From NCBI GenBank assembly GCA_947561585.1, contig CANNZV010000506.1, positions 124,001 through 188,000 of the forward strand: a stretch of DNA of 64,000 nt, in the 5' to 3' direction. The notes beneath the pieces were generated by a model. That model had not been told where the DNA came from. It ran no database searches and saw only the letters and a list, made by a program, of their open reading frames with translations. Positions 36,006 through 47,395 of this stretch are shown here, in pieces. The stretch's first letter is position 1. Each line of letters starts with the position of its first letter. A program made the translations under genes and the position numbers. Origin of the DNA: Caprella mutica. Its lineage: Eukaryota > Arthropoda > Malacostraca > Amphipoda > Caprellidae.

Positions 36006-36976
36006 AGGAATTTAACTTTACTCATGTAAAGCATGAAAGTGTCTCAGTGCGATGTACTTTAGTGTCTCAACTCATTCTTCGTTGAAATGATGGGAGTCAT
36101 ACTTTCTATTTTTTTTTTCAGTAGATTTATATCATAAGCTCAAAAAACATTTAATTAACTATATCGAAATTATTGTTAGTTTTACGATATAGTCAATTCA
36201 TTTTATATACCTAATTTCCCTAATTTTAAGCAGGACAATAATTGCTTTAATAGTGACAAAACACTGATCAGAAAACTTAATTACAATACGTAGCTATATA
36301 GGATATCTCCTTCAAAAACTTAATTGAGAGAACTTAACAAACCGTTTATATCTTTTATGTACATTTAGAAAAAGCTCTAATTAAAAAGCCAGACAATTGA
36401 TATGCTATAGTTGATGAATGAATTTCAAGTTCAAAATGAATGTATGCAATGAATGTAAATAATGTGAATGAATCAGAATGATCAACAATGAAGTTTTCGC
36501 TGGACATACACTTTCGGTGAGTAAAAAATATTTGTCCTTCATATATAAAATTACGAATTACTTGTATTTTTAACTATAGTTAAATTAGACTCAATTTAAA
36601 ATATGTACTATTTTGATAACAGCTCTAATATTGTTATTCATTTCAATTACATTCTTGCATATTTTATGAAATGTACGACAATATTTATACGTAAAATGGT
36701 TACAATAACAGCATAAAAAGGTAATTTAATTTATGTCGAATAAAGCGTTTTGCTGTCATATTCATAACTATTTAATTGGCAGATTAATTTCATAATAGGA
36801 CTTTTATGTATGATCAACTCAATAGAAAATAATGACTTAATTGGTATTATAGATATTATATAAAATTATGATTAATAATTATATAAGTCATGTTAGTTAC
36901 TGTTATAATTATTGAAGCGCATATATAGTAAAGTAATTATCCAGTAATTTGGAAGAATTCCTCAGTCAAATCGGTC
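36006..36976. other. AT-rich non-coding stretch
   Basis: Word repeats GAATGAAT / AATGTAAATAATGTGAATG near 36410-36480 only. No gene seen. Confidence 0.5.
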
Positions 36977-37012
36977 CTATCGGCTAAAGGTTTTTGGACC
37001 TTAAGCCGATAG
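36977..37012. repeat. 15-bp-arm hairpin beside the 14-bp satellite
   Basis: CTATCGGCTAAAGGT (36977-36991) pairs with ACCTTAAGCCGATAG (36998-37012), one mismatch, across a 6-nt loop. It lies about 70 bp before the first recognisable satellite units and shares their ACCTTTA-like words. Confidence 0.88.
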
Positions 37013-37079
37013 ACTCTTTTCTCACATTTTAGTTCATTTATTCTAGTTTTCCGTGAATAAAGAATTTGTTGAACGATAA

Positions 37080-38430
37080 AGGCTTTATTCTTAACCGTAA
37101 ATGATAGACCCTTTGCAATGACCCTTTACTATTGAACTTTAACGATAGACTTTTTACCATAGAACCTTTACCATAGAACCTTTACCATAGAACCTTTACC
37201 ATAGAACCTTTACCATAGAACCTTTACCATAGAACCTTTACCATAAAACCTTTACCATAGAACCTTTACCATAGAACCTTTACCATAGAACCTTTACCAT
37301 GGAACCTTTACCATAGAACCTTTACCATAGAACCTTTACCATAGAACCTTTACCATAGAACCTTCACCATAGAACTTTTACCATAGAACCTTTACCATAG
37401 AACCTTTACCATAGAACCTTTACCATAGAACCTTTACCATAGAACCTTTACCATAGAACCTTTACCATAGAACCTTTACCATAGAACCTTTACCATAGAA
37501 CCTTTACCATGGAACCTTTACCATAGAACCTTTACCATAGAACCTTTACCATAGAACCTTTACCATAGAACCTTCACCATAGAACTTTTACCATAGAACC
37601 TTTACCATAGAACCTTTACCATAGAACCTTTACCATAGAACCTTTACCATAGAACCTTTACCATAGAACCTTTACCATAGAACCTTTACCATAGAACCTT
37701 CACCATAGAACTTTTACCATAGAACCTTTACCATAGAACCTTTACCATAGAACCTTTACCATAGAACCTTTACCATAGAACCTTTACCATAGAACCTTTA
37801 CCATAGAACCTTTACCATAGAACCTTTACCATGGAACCTTTACCATAGAACCTTTACCATAGAACCTTTACCATAGAACCTTTACCATAGAACCTTCACC
37901 ATAGAACTTTTACCATAGAACCTTTACCATAGAACCTTTACCATAGAACCTTTACCATAGAACCTTTACCATAGAACCTTTACCATAGAACCTTTACCAT
38001 AGAACCTTTACCATAGAACCTTCACCATAGAACTTTTACCATAGAACCTTTACCATAGAACCTTTACCATAGAACCTTTACCATAGAACCTTTACCATAG
38101 AACCTTTACCATAGAACCTTTACCATAGAACCTTTACCATAGAACCTTTACCATAGAACCTTTACCATAGAACCTTCACCATAGAACCTTTACCATAGAA
38201 CCTTTACCATAGAACCTTCACCATAGAACTTTTACCATAGAACCTTTACCATAGAACCTTTACCATAGAACATTCACCATAGAACCTTCACCATAGAACT
38301 TTTACCATAGAACCTTTACCATAGAACCTTTACCATAGAACCTTTACCATAGAACATTCACCATAGAACATTCACCATAGAATCTTTATGATAGACCCTT
38401 CACGGTAGACCTTTACAATAGACCATTACA
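37080..38430. repeat. 14-bp satellite, about 90 copies, nested higher-order repeats
   Basis: The unit TTTACCATAGAACC runs in near-perfect 14-bp register from about 37137 to 38385, with degenerate units (GATAGACC, CAATAGACC, GGTAGACC) on both flanks. Rare variants mark longer duplications. The CATGG variant lies at 37301, 37511 and 37833, and the CCTTCACC variant at 37361, 37571, 37697, 37893, 38019, 38173, 38215 and 38285. The spacings 210 bp (15 units) and 322 bp (23 units) repeat for both markers, so blocks of 15 and 23 units were duplicated. The 3' end adds an ACATTCACC variant. Both strands lack a long open frame because 14 is not a multiple of 3. Confidence 0.98.
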
Positions 38431-41084
38431 TATTAAATAGATTACTTGTCCATTATTCGATTTCAGTTGTTTAGAAGTGAAATTTCTTCGCAATTAATTA
38501 ACTATTTACAATACCTCTTCAGTATACACTAAATACATTCCTACACTCAGTTTTAAATTAATAGACTATAATTATGTCAGATTTATTATTATATTAATTC
38601 AGCCACTTTCTAACTTTAAACAACAAAACTATGAACGGGAACATTTATCATCCACTCGACTGAATTGGTGCTGCCGTGATTGTATTTTAATGTAGAACTT
38701 TAATCACGTAATTAATATGTTGAGGAAACGGAGACTGGCATAATAAAGTTATTTTTAGTTCTCCTTTAACTTATTTAGCTATTTATTAATATGATTATAT
38801 AACCCGTATCTTGTGTTAGTGAGAGTAATCTTAAATTGTACAAACAGATCAGAATATATAAGAAGTAAATAGGGTAAATACTCTATCTATAAAATTTGTG
38901 GGTAATATAGTCTGAAAACTTGATAGATTCTTTACTCGCGGTGAAAAGGAGATTGAATTTACGAAATTAATGGCCTATGAAATTCTTGAAAAGTTAGCCT
39001 ATTGTTCCTTCAATTATATTAAAACTAAATGTATATTTTTCCCTGATTGAATATATTCGTTAAGTATATAAAAAAACTTGAAAAATATATTTGAAAGAAA
39101 TCATTATCAAAATATATATTAAAAAACGAAAAATTGTCGAAAATCAATCTAAATTTTGTTACAAATTATCTCCGAACGCTTCAAAAGAAGCCTTCATTTG
39201 TATATCAACCATATAATTTATAAATGTATAAAAATAAAATTTCAATACATGATCAACTGTTATAAAAATATAGTTATTTAACTCATTATTATTTTAAAGT
39301 GAAAGTCAGTTCAATCGTAGATATTACATGATTACATTTTTTGTTGATGCTGTTTTAATATGAAATACATTGGTTAGTAATAATCATTCCACTCAAATAT
39401 ATAAGCTTTACATGTCATATTGGTTTATGAACTGTAATTGGCCAATTACCTCCACTAATTTGAGTACAGCCTATTTACCAAAGTACGCTTATGCTAATAT
39501 ATCTTGACATACAAATAAACTATGTTCTTTGAAGACAAATTACAGCATAGTTCTTTTCTTGGTTCTTTTCTTCTCTGCAAAATGTCGGCCATATTTGTTT
39601 TCGTAGGTTCATCTCTTTGAAAAGTAGACGTTTAAAAGGAGTGGATGGGAGGTAGGGACTTGGTCTATGCTCTCAAAAACTCTTTGATGTCGTATTTATC
39701 CAAGTCATTATTTTCTTTTCGCTCGCTTGAAGAGCGCCAAGTAAACTGTTCCCGCTCCAAAAACTTCTAAATACCTGAACTCACAGATTACTCTATTTAA
39801 AATATAAGCATGAATTGTACCTTTCATGGATAAATAACAATAATTTATCACACCGAAGTATGGAATGATGTTTAAAAATAAAAACAGCTATCGATGAAAT
39901 AGTATATTTTTTCATTAAATTCTTTTAACAAAAGTGTAGATAGTGATTATTGTATTTAATCTAGGCAAGAAGGATTTTCCCCTTGAATATTAAGGGAATA
40001 TCCCAGGAATAAATCCTTTTTCCTGGGAATTCATTCACCATAGATTACTAGTCATCACATCAAACTAAATTTAGGGTAAAAGATTTGACTTACAAAGATT
40101 CTATCTCCATATTTTTATTCACATTATTTTTTATTCGAAATAATTTTCTATACTTAATTATATTCACTGAGATTGTTTACATTTTTTTGATACGAAGTTC
40201 GCTTCAAGAAGATATCCAATTATAGATTTTACATGAAGTTCAAGATATAATAGACATGTTCAGATTACTTTCCAATTTTTTTAAAGTGAGTGAGATGACA
40301 TAAGAATGTTCCAGTTCTCCCATTTTTATTTGTATGATAATATGTCCGTTTAAAAAAGATGATGTTTCCCAATATCTATCGTTATAATCATTTTATTTAA
40401 GTGTATTTTTCATTCATTTTCATAAAAATGATGTTCTATATTTTCAATATTAACTTCATAATTCCTCCCTTCAATTCTATAATTGATTTATAAAATAACA
40501 AATAAGAGAATATAAAAATTGCATTGATATGTGGGTCATAAATGTTAGAAAATGGAATTGTTATAAATTCCTTACAGCGGACGATCTTTGAAAGGACTCC
40601 TACAAAGAAAATATTTTTTCGCTCTACCGGACTGCAGATAGCTACAACGACCTCTTTAAATTATGTATAGGGTTTAAATTATTTTTATCCGTCTACCAAG
40701 TATCTAGTCAAATATTTATTATATTAAGAGGTATTTGTATTTAAAATTAACACTTTAATGTATAGTTTTCAGATTTTAAGTATTTTGATCTAGTTACCTC
40801 TTCTCCCATAAATTTTCATCGATTAGAAAATTTCTATTGAAAATAAAGAGAGGTGTAACTATTCTAGAATGTATAATTCTATATTATAGGATAGTTATAG
40901 TCATACCTACCTTATTGTGTTGTACATTTATATAAGTAATTGTTACATAAATGTTGTAAGATTTTCATTAAGAATTTCATTTAATAATAATCCGAGATTG
41001 CTTACTTTCGTTAACGTTATTTTGAAATGCTTTTAAAGAAAACTTGCAAAGTTTACATCTCCAACTAAAGTAAAAGCTGAGACC
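38431..41084. other. AT-rich non-coding stretch
   Basis: Contains an 8-bp hairpin TCCCAGGA / TCCTGGGA at 40001-40028. A GC-richer patch at 39560-39780 has no coding-like frame. No gene seen. Confidence 0.5.
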
Positions 41085-41172
41085 GCCATAGCGTCCATTG
41101 ATTGCCATAGCGCCCATTAATTGATTGCCATAGCGCCCATTAATTGATTGCCATAGCGCCCATTGATTACCA
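41085..41172. repeat. Short tandem repeat, 23-bp unit, 4 copies
   Basis: GCCATAGCGCCCATTAATTG recurs at 41104, 41127 and 41150 (23-bp steps) with a shorter first copy at 41085. It carries the overlapping ORFs 40977-41216 and 41144-41392, which are not otherwise supported. Confidence 0.93.
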
Positions 41173-41878
41173 TAACGGACACTTTTCCGTTGTACGAGTT
41201 TTACCTGTAATAACATATTATTACATATTATTACATATTATATTATATAGCAGTGTAGTTCGTCATTGTTTATACATCACGAGGAGAAAAAAGATAAAAT
41301 ACACAAAGGATAATCTGAGGAAAATCCCAATTAGAGATCTCAGAAAATGGGAATTTATTTTAGAACAATATAAACCATTCTTCACAAAATAAACATAAGT
41401 ATTTTTATTATCTATTATTTATCGGTGTACAATACTATTATATTTACAACATATCGAATGAGTGACAGGACAGGCTATGATTAATTCACGTAACAAAAGA
41501 CAGCACAGTTATTATTTCACATCAAATGACTCTTTATGGTTAATATTATTTTCATTGTCTTGAGAGCAATATTCAAACCTATTCAGAGCACAGATAATTT
41601 GATACCTATATCTTTACAAAATTACAAAAAGAATCACACCAACTTATCGTCATTCTCTAGTTTTACATTACACAACTTTTATATCAAGTAGCTGTGACGA
41701 CTTCACGTAAATAAAAGAGGATCGAAAAATGATTTCGTTTAGGGAACATTTCAAGTTGCAATATTGCCTAAAGGAAAATCTCCCGCAAGATGGATGAACA
41801 GTTTGTGTTTTCTGGCGAATATATCATTGACCGGTCTTATTTGAATTCAATTGCAGGTATACTGAAAAAACACACCAC
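41173..41878. other. Non-coding stretch downstream of the candidate exon
   Basis: Would be intron of the minus-strand gene starting at 42066. A short TAATAACATATTATTACATA repeat lies at 41208-41240. No second exon could be located. Confidence 0.4.
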
Positions 41879-42066
41879 CTGTCGTACGAATTGGAATCAA
41901 AATTGAGCGAACCTGTAGACAAACGCGTCACTAGACATGCACTGTCGCGCAGTGAAATATCGTCGAACGTTATCATATGAAAGCTAGAGGAGAAAGTAAA
42001 TGCACCGTCTGTACGTGCTACCAGAATGATCAGAGAAACAATTCCAAGCATTCTGGCGACAGTCAT
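41879..42066 (-). CDS. Candidate first coding exon of a secreted or membrane protein
   Basis: From the ATG at 42066 (context GAG ATG A, purine at -3) the minus strand encodes an N-terminus typical of a signal peptide: MTVARM, then a hydrophobic LGIVSLIILVA core, then RTDGA with a plausible cleavage after the Ala at about residue 22. About 40 residues of mixed, non-repetitive sequence follow, ending in SNSYD. The frame then meets CGACAG|GTGGTG, a usable donor at 41879/41878. Without splicing it stops at 41824. Surrounding DNA is GC-richer than average, and a TATTTATA box lies about 45 bp upstream of the ATG. Downstream exons would lie at lower coordinates and were not found, so the family is unknown. 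Confidence 0.38.
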
Positions 42067-42676
42067 CTCAAATGATTAAGAGAAAAAGATTTATCGTAGA
42101 AAAATAGTTATAAATATGTACGCAATGCGGTCCTAGAACCTTCGCTATATTGACAGTTGACTGCATCGCTAACCACTTAACCAAATTCTGTATATGAATA
42201 CAATCCTGTTACGAATACACTGTAATGCAATGCGATAACTACGCGTGGCATATTAGGTTAATAATAATGTATATAAACTAATATTTTATAGATTGATTAT
42301 CTTCTCCTTTTGAAAGATGAATAAAATAAATAATTATCACTACTCATCTAAATAGGTGGAGGTAGGTTTGTTTGCAACAAGTTACGTGACAGAGTGCTTA
42401 AATTGATATATGGTATTTAGCTACATTTAATAGATTGGGAATCATACATTGAAATATCAATATAGAAAAGTAACATATTTCATTGGTGGTAATTTAAATG
42501 AAGGTTTAAATTATTATTGAAAATGAAAGGAGCATTTTATTTAGTAGAATAGTTTCTTGTTCAGAAACCATTTTCCCTTTAAATATTGTGGAAAAACAAC
42601 TTTATGAATATTTTGTTCAAGGTTTGTTGTAGGTACATTAGATAATTCTTGCTAATCTGTATCTTTTTGTAAATCA
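42067..42676. other. Possible upstream region of the 42066 exon, otherwise featureless
   Basis: In minus-strand sense this is the promoter-proximal side. TATTTATA sits near 42109-42116 and there are GC-richer patches to about 42250. The rest is AT-rich without structure. Confidence 0.35.
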
Positions 42677-43538
42677 CAGACAGAGGTAGCATTAAACACC
42701 AAGCAGTGTGACTAGCATGTACCAGCACAGACAGAGGTAGCATTAAACACCAAGCAGTGTGACTAGCATGTACCAGCACAGACAGAGGTAGCATTAAACA
42801 CCAAGCAGTGTGACTAGCATGTACCAGCACAGACAGAGGTAGCATTAGATACCAAGCAGTGTGACTAGCATGTACCAGCACAGACAGAGGTAGCATTAAA
42901 CACCAAGCAGTGTGACTAGCATGTACCAGCACAGACAGAGGTAGCATTAAACACCAAGCAGTATGACTAGCATTTACCAGCACAGAGAGAGGCAGCATCG
43001 AATACCAAGCAGTGTGACTAGCATGTACCAGCACAGACAGAGGTAGCATCAAATACCAAGCAGTGTGACTAGCATGAACCAGCACATACAGAGGTAGCAT
43101 CAAATACCAAGCAGTGTGACTAGCATGTACCAGCACAGACAGAGGTAGCATCAAATACCAAGCAGTGTGACTAGCATGTACCAGCACAGACAGAGGTAGC
43201 ATTAGATACCAAGCAGTGTGACTAGCATGTACCAGCACAGACAGAGGTAGCATTAAACACCAAGCAGTGTGACTAGCATGTACCAGCACAGACAGAGGTA
43301 GCATCAAATACCAAGCAGTGTGACTAGCATGTACCAGCACAGACAGAGGTAGCATTAGATACCAAGCAGTGTGACTAGCATGTACCAGCACAGACAGAGG
43401 TAGCATCAAATACCAAGCAGTGTGACTAGCATGTACCAGCACAGACAGAGGTAGCATCAAATACCAAGCAGTATGACTAGCATGTACAAGCACAGACAGA
43501 GGTAGCATTAGATACCAAGCAGTATGACTAGCATGTAT
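42677..43538. repeat. Minisatellite, 51-bp unit, 17 copies, open on minus strand
   Basis: The unit starts CACAGACAGAGGTAGCAT and ends GTGTGACTAGCATGTACCAG. Seventeen copies keep exact 51-bp spacing. A minus-strand ORF (ATG at 43610 to a stop at 42579, 343 codons) translates the array as 17 repeats of HASHTAWYLMLPLSVLV. Variation is concentrated at one hexamer (TTAAAC, TTAGAT, TCAAAT or TCGAAT). In the minus frame it mostly changes Leu codons TTA/TTG/CTA silently and Tyr to Cys once or more. The ORF is most simply an accident of a stop-free unit with length divisible by 3. The flanking unique codons are short and featureless. Confidence 0.97.
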
Positions 43539-44715
43539 ATTCAGATGCTCATGCATATCAGGAAGGGTGTTAAACATACACGAGTGCAGATGTGTATTAC
43601 AGTAAGCCATTTCTGCAAGAATGCAGTCTATCTATCTCATGACACGGACTGTTCATGCGAACTGTCTGCAGTCACTGCCTTTGTGTACCTATATACATTA
43701 TTGTTTTAACTGACTGGTGGTTTATAGAGGAATAAACTGTCGTTTAGTTTCATTTTAGTAACAGTAATTGATACTAATTATCAGCATTGTAATTAAAGTT
43801 ATGTATCACAAGCTTATTGGTGGGTAAATTCAGCAAACTGTAAATTAATTCGTATTTGTCTGAATTAGGCTAAGTGAACATTGTAATATATATTCCAAAT
43901 CTCTCAGAGAAAGCACAGTGTTTGATCTCTCAGGTTGTGCTACTTCCAAGATGCAAGCAGCGTCTTATCTGCCGATGCAGTCGGACAGTTGTGATTTTTC
44001 TAGAAATTATCCTTAACTTCTGTATTCCTGATTATAAGTTGATATTACAATTACTAATTAGTTACACGTTTTTGGTGGATTGCTATGTTCTCTGTATTTA
44101 ATATTATGTATAATTTCTGTATACACCAGACATTTTAATATAATTATTAACAAAATCAGCAATTGTTTTACAGAATCTATTGAATATACACTATTTACTA
44201 AGGTACATACACTAAATATAGTGTGATTCTTTCATTGTTCTAATAATTTATTCGGTGTATAATTATTAAATTTCTATTTTACATACACGAATGAATAATG
44301 ACCAGATTTTTCACCGAAATAACATACTGCTTACATTAGTTACTAATGTAGATTCACTTCATTTTTATACACTAAATACATTGTACCGTCAAGAAGCGTA
44401 AAACTACTACCATTGATTTATTATCTTACCATAATAATATTTTGATTTGAGAGTAAAGAACATCAAATTTTATTTCCAGTGAGCTTCATATTTGTGCTAC
44501 ACTATGATAGATTAGTGACAATGTAAAATATATGTATTTATTTGTTGCAATTTGAATTAGGTAACGCAAAATTAATATTAAGAACTGTAAATATGTTAGC
44601 ATAGTTATATCTCATCGCATATCTTGTGGTCATATCAAAATAAATAACAAAATAAATAACTATTGGTAATATCAAAAAAAAAATTTGATATTAGTAGTTT
44701 GAAAAGATAAAAACC
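43539..44715. other. AT-rich non-coding stretch
   Basis: Small ORFs at 43524-43709 and 43874-44101 have no support. No repeat seen. Confidence 0.5.
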
Positions 44716-45487
44716 GTGGACCGACAATTAGGCCTCGACAATTGGGTCCGCACACAATTGGGCCCAAGACAATGCCAAAGGACAATTGGGCCCCGGACAA
44801 TTGGGCCCACGGCAATTGGGCCCCAGGAAAAGAATATTATTTGCCCATTATTTTCAGATTTTACTGTATTAACCTACTAAAAGACCATTGCTACTGTCAT
44901 AACATAGGGTTGTTACAATATGCGTTTAAATTAAAGTTATTATGAATTTTTTGAAGCCTGTTCAGTGTTCAATATTGAAAAGTTTTATGAATTATTATCA
45001 CAAAATGTACTCTCATAATCTCATTTTATCCCAAAAACTGTTCAAACAACTGTTCAATGTAACGTATAACCTTTACTTATTTTTACTGAATATTTTTCAA
45101 TGTCACACGATGTACACTACACATTGGATCAATATGATCGACAAGATTCAAAATAATACGACTTATTTAAATATTTCAAAGATTTTCATTTCATTGAAAC
45201 ATGAGATTAGCACTAAATGTGATTAAAGGGACATGCTAATATATCCCTTATCAAGTATATCAATCGAAATAGAAATATATTAACATACCTTTAGAGAATA
45301 TAAACCATATTTCAAAGATAATATTGTCACTTCCCTAGTAATAACAGAGTAACATTTTTTTATTGTGCCTTCTGTCCAATTTTTTTCTGGGCTTAATTGT
45401 TTTGGGGCCCAATGGTCGTGGGCTCAATTGTCTTGGAGCCCAATTGTCCTGGGGCCTAATTATCTTGGGCCCAATTGTTGGTGGGTG
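44716..45487. mobile_element. Element with inverted GGGCCCAATTGT arrays, copy B
   Basis: Begins GTGGACCGACAATTAGG, which mirrors the CGGTCCAC end of copy A, and continues with about seven ACAATTGGGCCC-type repeats to 44825. The right arm (45374-45478) holds about seven inverted copies (GGGCCCAATTGT and variants) and ends GTTGGTGGGTG. The interior is homologous to copy A at 22.8-23.8 kb, in the same orientation, without copy A's extra 290 bases. The 94-codon plus-strand ORF at 44942-45226 falls in this interior but is not preserved in copy A, so it is probably not a protein gene. A non-autonomous element of unassigned superfamily. Confidence 0.87.
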
Positions 45488-46440
45488 TAGCCTAAAACAA
45501 AGGTAATTTGAGTAACTATAAGCTATATCAGACTTGTTCCGTGGAAACCGAATTTGAATATTGAAGAGAGAAACAAGGGTTGTAATAAAAAAATCCATAT
45601 TTATTCAAGTTATCTGATTAAATATTTCATGTTAAATTAGGTATTATATCAACAACCGTGTGTTTATTCCCTACTAGTGTATAACATTTAATGCGAAGTT
45701 ATTTAATATGGATGAGGTAAAGCGTTTCCAATATAAAGGATAAAGTTAAACCTATCAAACAATGTATTTAATTATTAGCGGTGCATGGTCCAACTGTCTT
45801 GAATTTAGTGGAATTACTATAGATAGATTTTCAATTTATATTGTACAGTATCTTCATATTAATCTAATAGATCGTGATATGAATATAAATGAACTATTTC
45901 TTGAAATATTAATATTCACAATAATATTCTGATATTTGGAAATGTTTTTATAAAATATACACATGAGCTAAATGAATACAAAATCTGCTAGAGGATATTT
46001 TCTTTCATTAGTGCTTTTGTGTCGTGCAATAAAAGTAACTTATTACAAAATAGAGAAATGTTGTATTATTAACAGAGCATTTGTGCAACAAGGAAAAGCA
46101 TCCTCAGGAAATTACTTTCTTCTTTCTCAGTGTAATTGTCATAAGAATTAGAAACTAGGAAGTAAGCAAGACAATTTTACTAAATTTTATAGTTTCTTCA
46201 TTTCCCGTAATCTATAATTATGATTAGTAATAATGATGTAATTTCTTTGTATGTTCTTGTATTGAATTGGCAGTGTTATAAAAAAAATACAAATAATGCA
46301 GAATTGCATGACTATAAAATAAGTTCATAATTTGTTCACCAGTGGTACAGGTATTTTTGGTAATTATCTTTGGTAAAATTATGTTCAATGTTGAAATTAA
46401 AAAATCTATTGATTCATCCAGCAAAGAAATTATACTGTTA
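45488..46440. other. AT-rich non-coding stretch
   Basis: No repeat or coding-like frame. Confidence 0.5.
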
Positions 46441-46449
46441 TTACAGAAC

Positions 46450-46690
46450 TTTTAACTTATAATAGTATTCAATAGTATTATATTGAATACTATTGAAAAT
46501 TAGTGAATTTTGTTAATGCTATTGAATAGTATTAAATATTGAATATTGAATTTTATTGAATATTGAATTTTATTGAATATTGAATTTTATTGAATATTGA
46601 ATTTTATTGAATATTGAATTTTATTGAATATTGAATAATATTGAATAATAACAACAGTACTAAATATTATTGAATGCTATTATATTTCAT
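46450..46690. repeat. Degenerate TATTGAAT array, 18-bp core period
   Basis: TTTTATTGAATATTGAAT repeats about five times at 46540-46630. It is flanked by looser TATTGAATAGTATT copies that form local palindromes (AATAGTATTATATTGAATACTATT). Confidence 0.9.
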
Positions 46691-47125
46691 GCTACGTCTG
46701 ACAACTGACAGTATGGCAGTCTTGAGCCAAATTTTACTAAACATTCTGTTGCAGGCCTATTTTGGAAAATATTAACATTGTAACATGAAAATTAATTCAA
46801 CATTTAATGTTATTTAGAAAACAGTCAGTAAAACTGCTGAGTAGAGGACATTTATAACATTTCCAATGTGTGAACCAATATTTATATATTTCCTCCTACA
46901 ATTAACATACATTCTATGTGAACAGCAAGAAAAATACAACATTTATTGGGGAACACTAAATTAATTCATCCATTTTCGAAATGTTTGAAAATAAATATAA
47001 GAAATCTCAAAAAAAAAAATGCCGAAGATATTTGAAAAGAGAAATTTGACTCCTAGTTGATGTTTTCCCACTCGGAAACATTTTTATGTTTCTTGTCTGC
47101 TGCATGAGCATGCTTTGGTATTATT
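46691..47125. other. AT-rich non-coding stretch
   Basis: Nothing specific. GC rises from about 47040 into the ORF at 47126. Confidence 0.45.
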
Positions 47126-47395
47126 TCATGACTGACACTTGGTTTCTTGATTTATATAAAATTCATAGGAAGTCTTCAGCTGATTGGTGACTTCTTCCAC
47201 ACTTTGAAACTTGTGTGAAGGATGCGAGGTAAGAATTTCCTGAGATCTGTGCTCTATTTTTGTCTGTAGGACCCCAGGGGCTCTATCCTGAAGCTGTCTG
47301 TGTTGAATGGAGGAGAGGGTGGGATAATTTGTCTGGCATTCGAATTGTTTCAATTTTGTTTTATGTATTTTTTGTAATTTTACTATGTTTATCAT
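47126..47395 (-). CDS. Unassigned 89-codon ORF, weak gene candidate
   Basis: ATG-started minus-strand frame in a locally GC-richer segment. The product is hydrophilic, with Gln, Ser, Thr, His and Glu well represented (KQFECQTNYPTLSSIQHRQL, then a QSVEEVTNQLKTSYEFYI stretch), unlike the hydrophobic chance ORFs of the window. There is no signal peptide, membrane segment or known domain. It could be an exon with uncertain ends, a transposon-derived scrap, or chance. Confidence 0.18.
   Translation of the reverse strand: MINIVKLQKIHKTKLKQFECQTNYPTLSSIQHRQLQDRAPGVLQTKIEHRSQEILTSHPSHKFQSVEEVTNQLKTSYEFYINQETKCQS

Noticed and set aside
44942..45226. 94-codon ORF inside mobile element copy B
   Set aside because: The frame is not preserved in homologous copy A, so it is unlikely to be a functional protein of the element.
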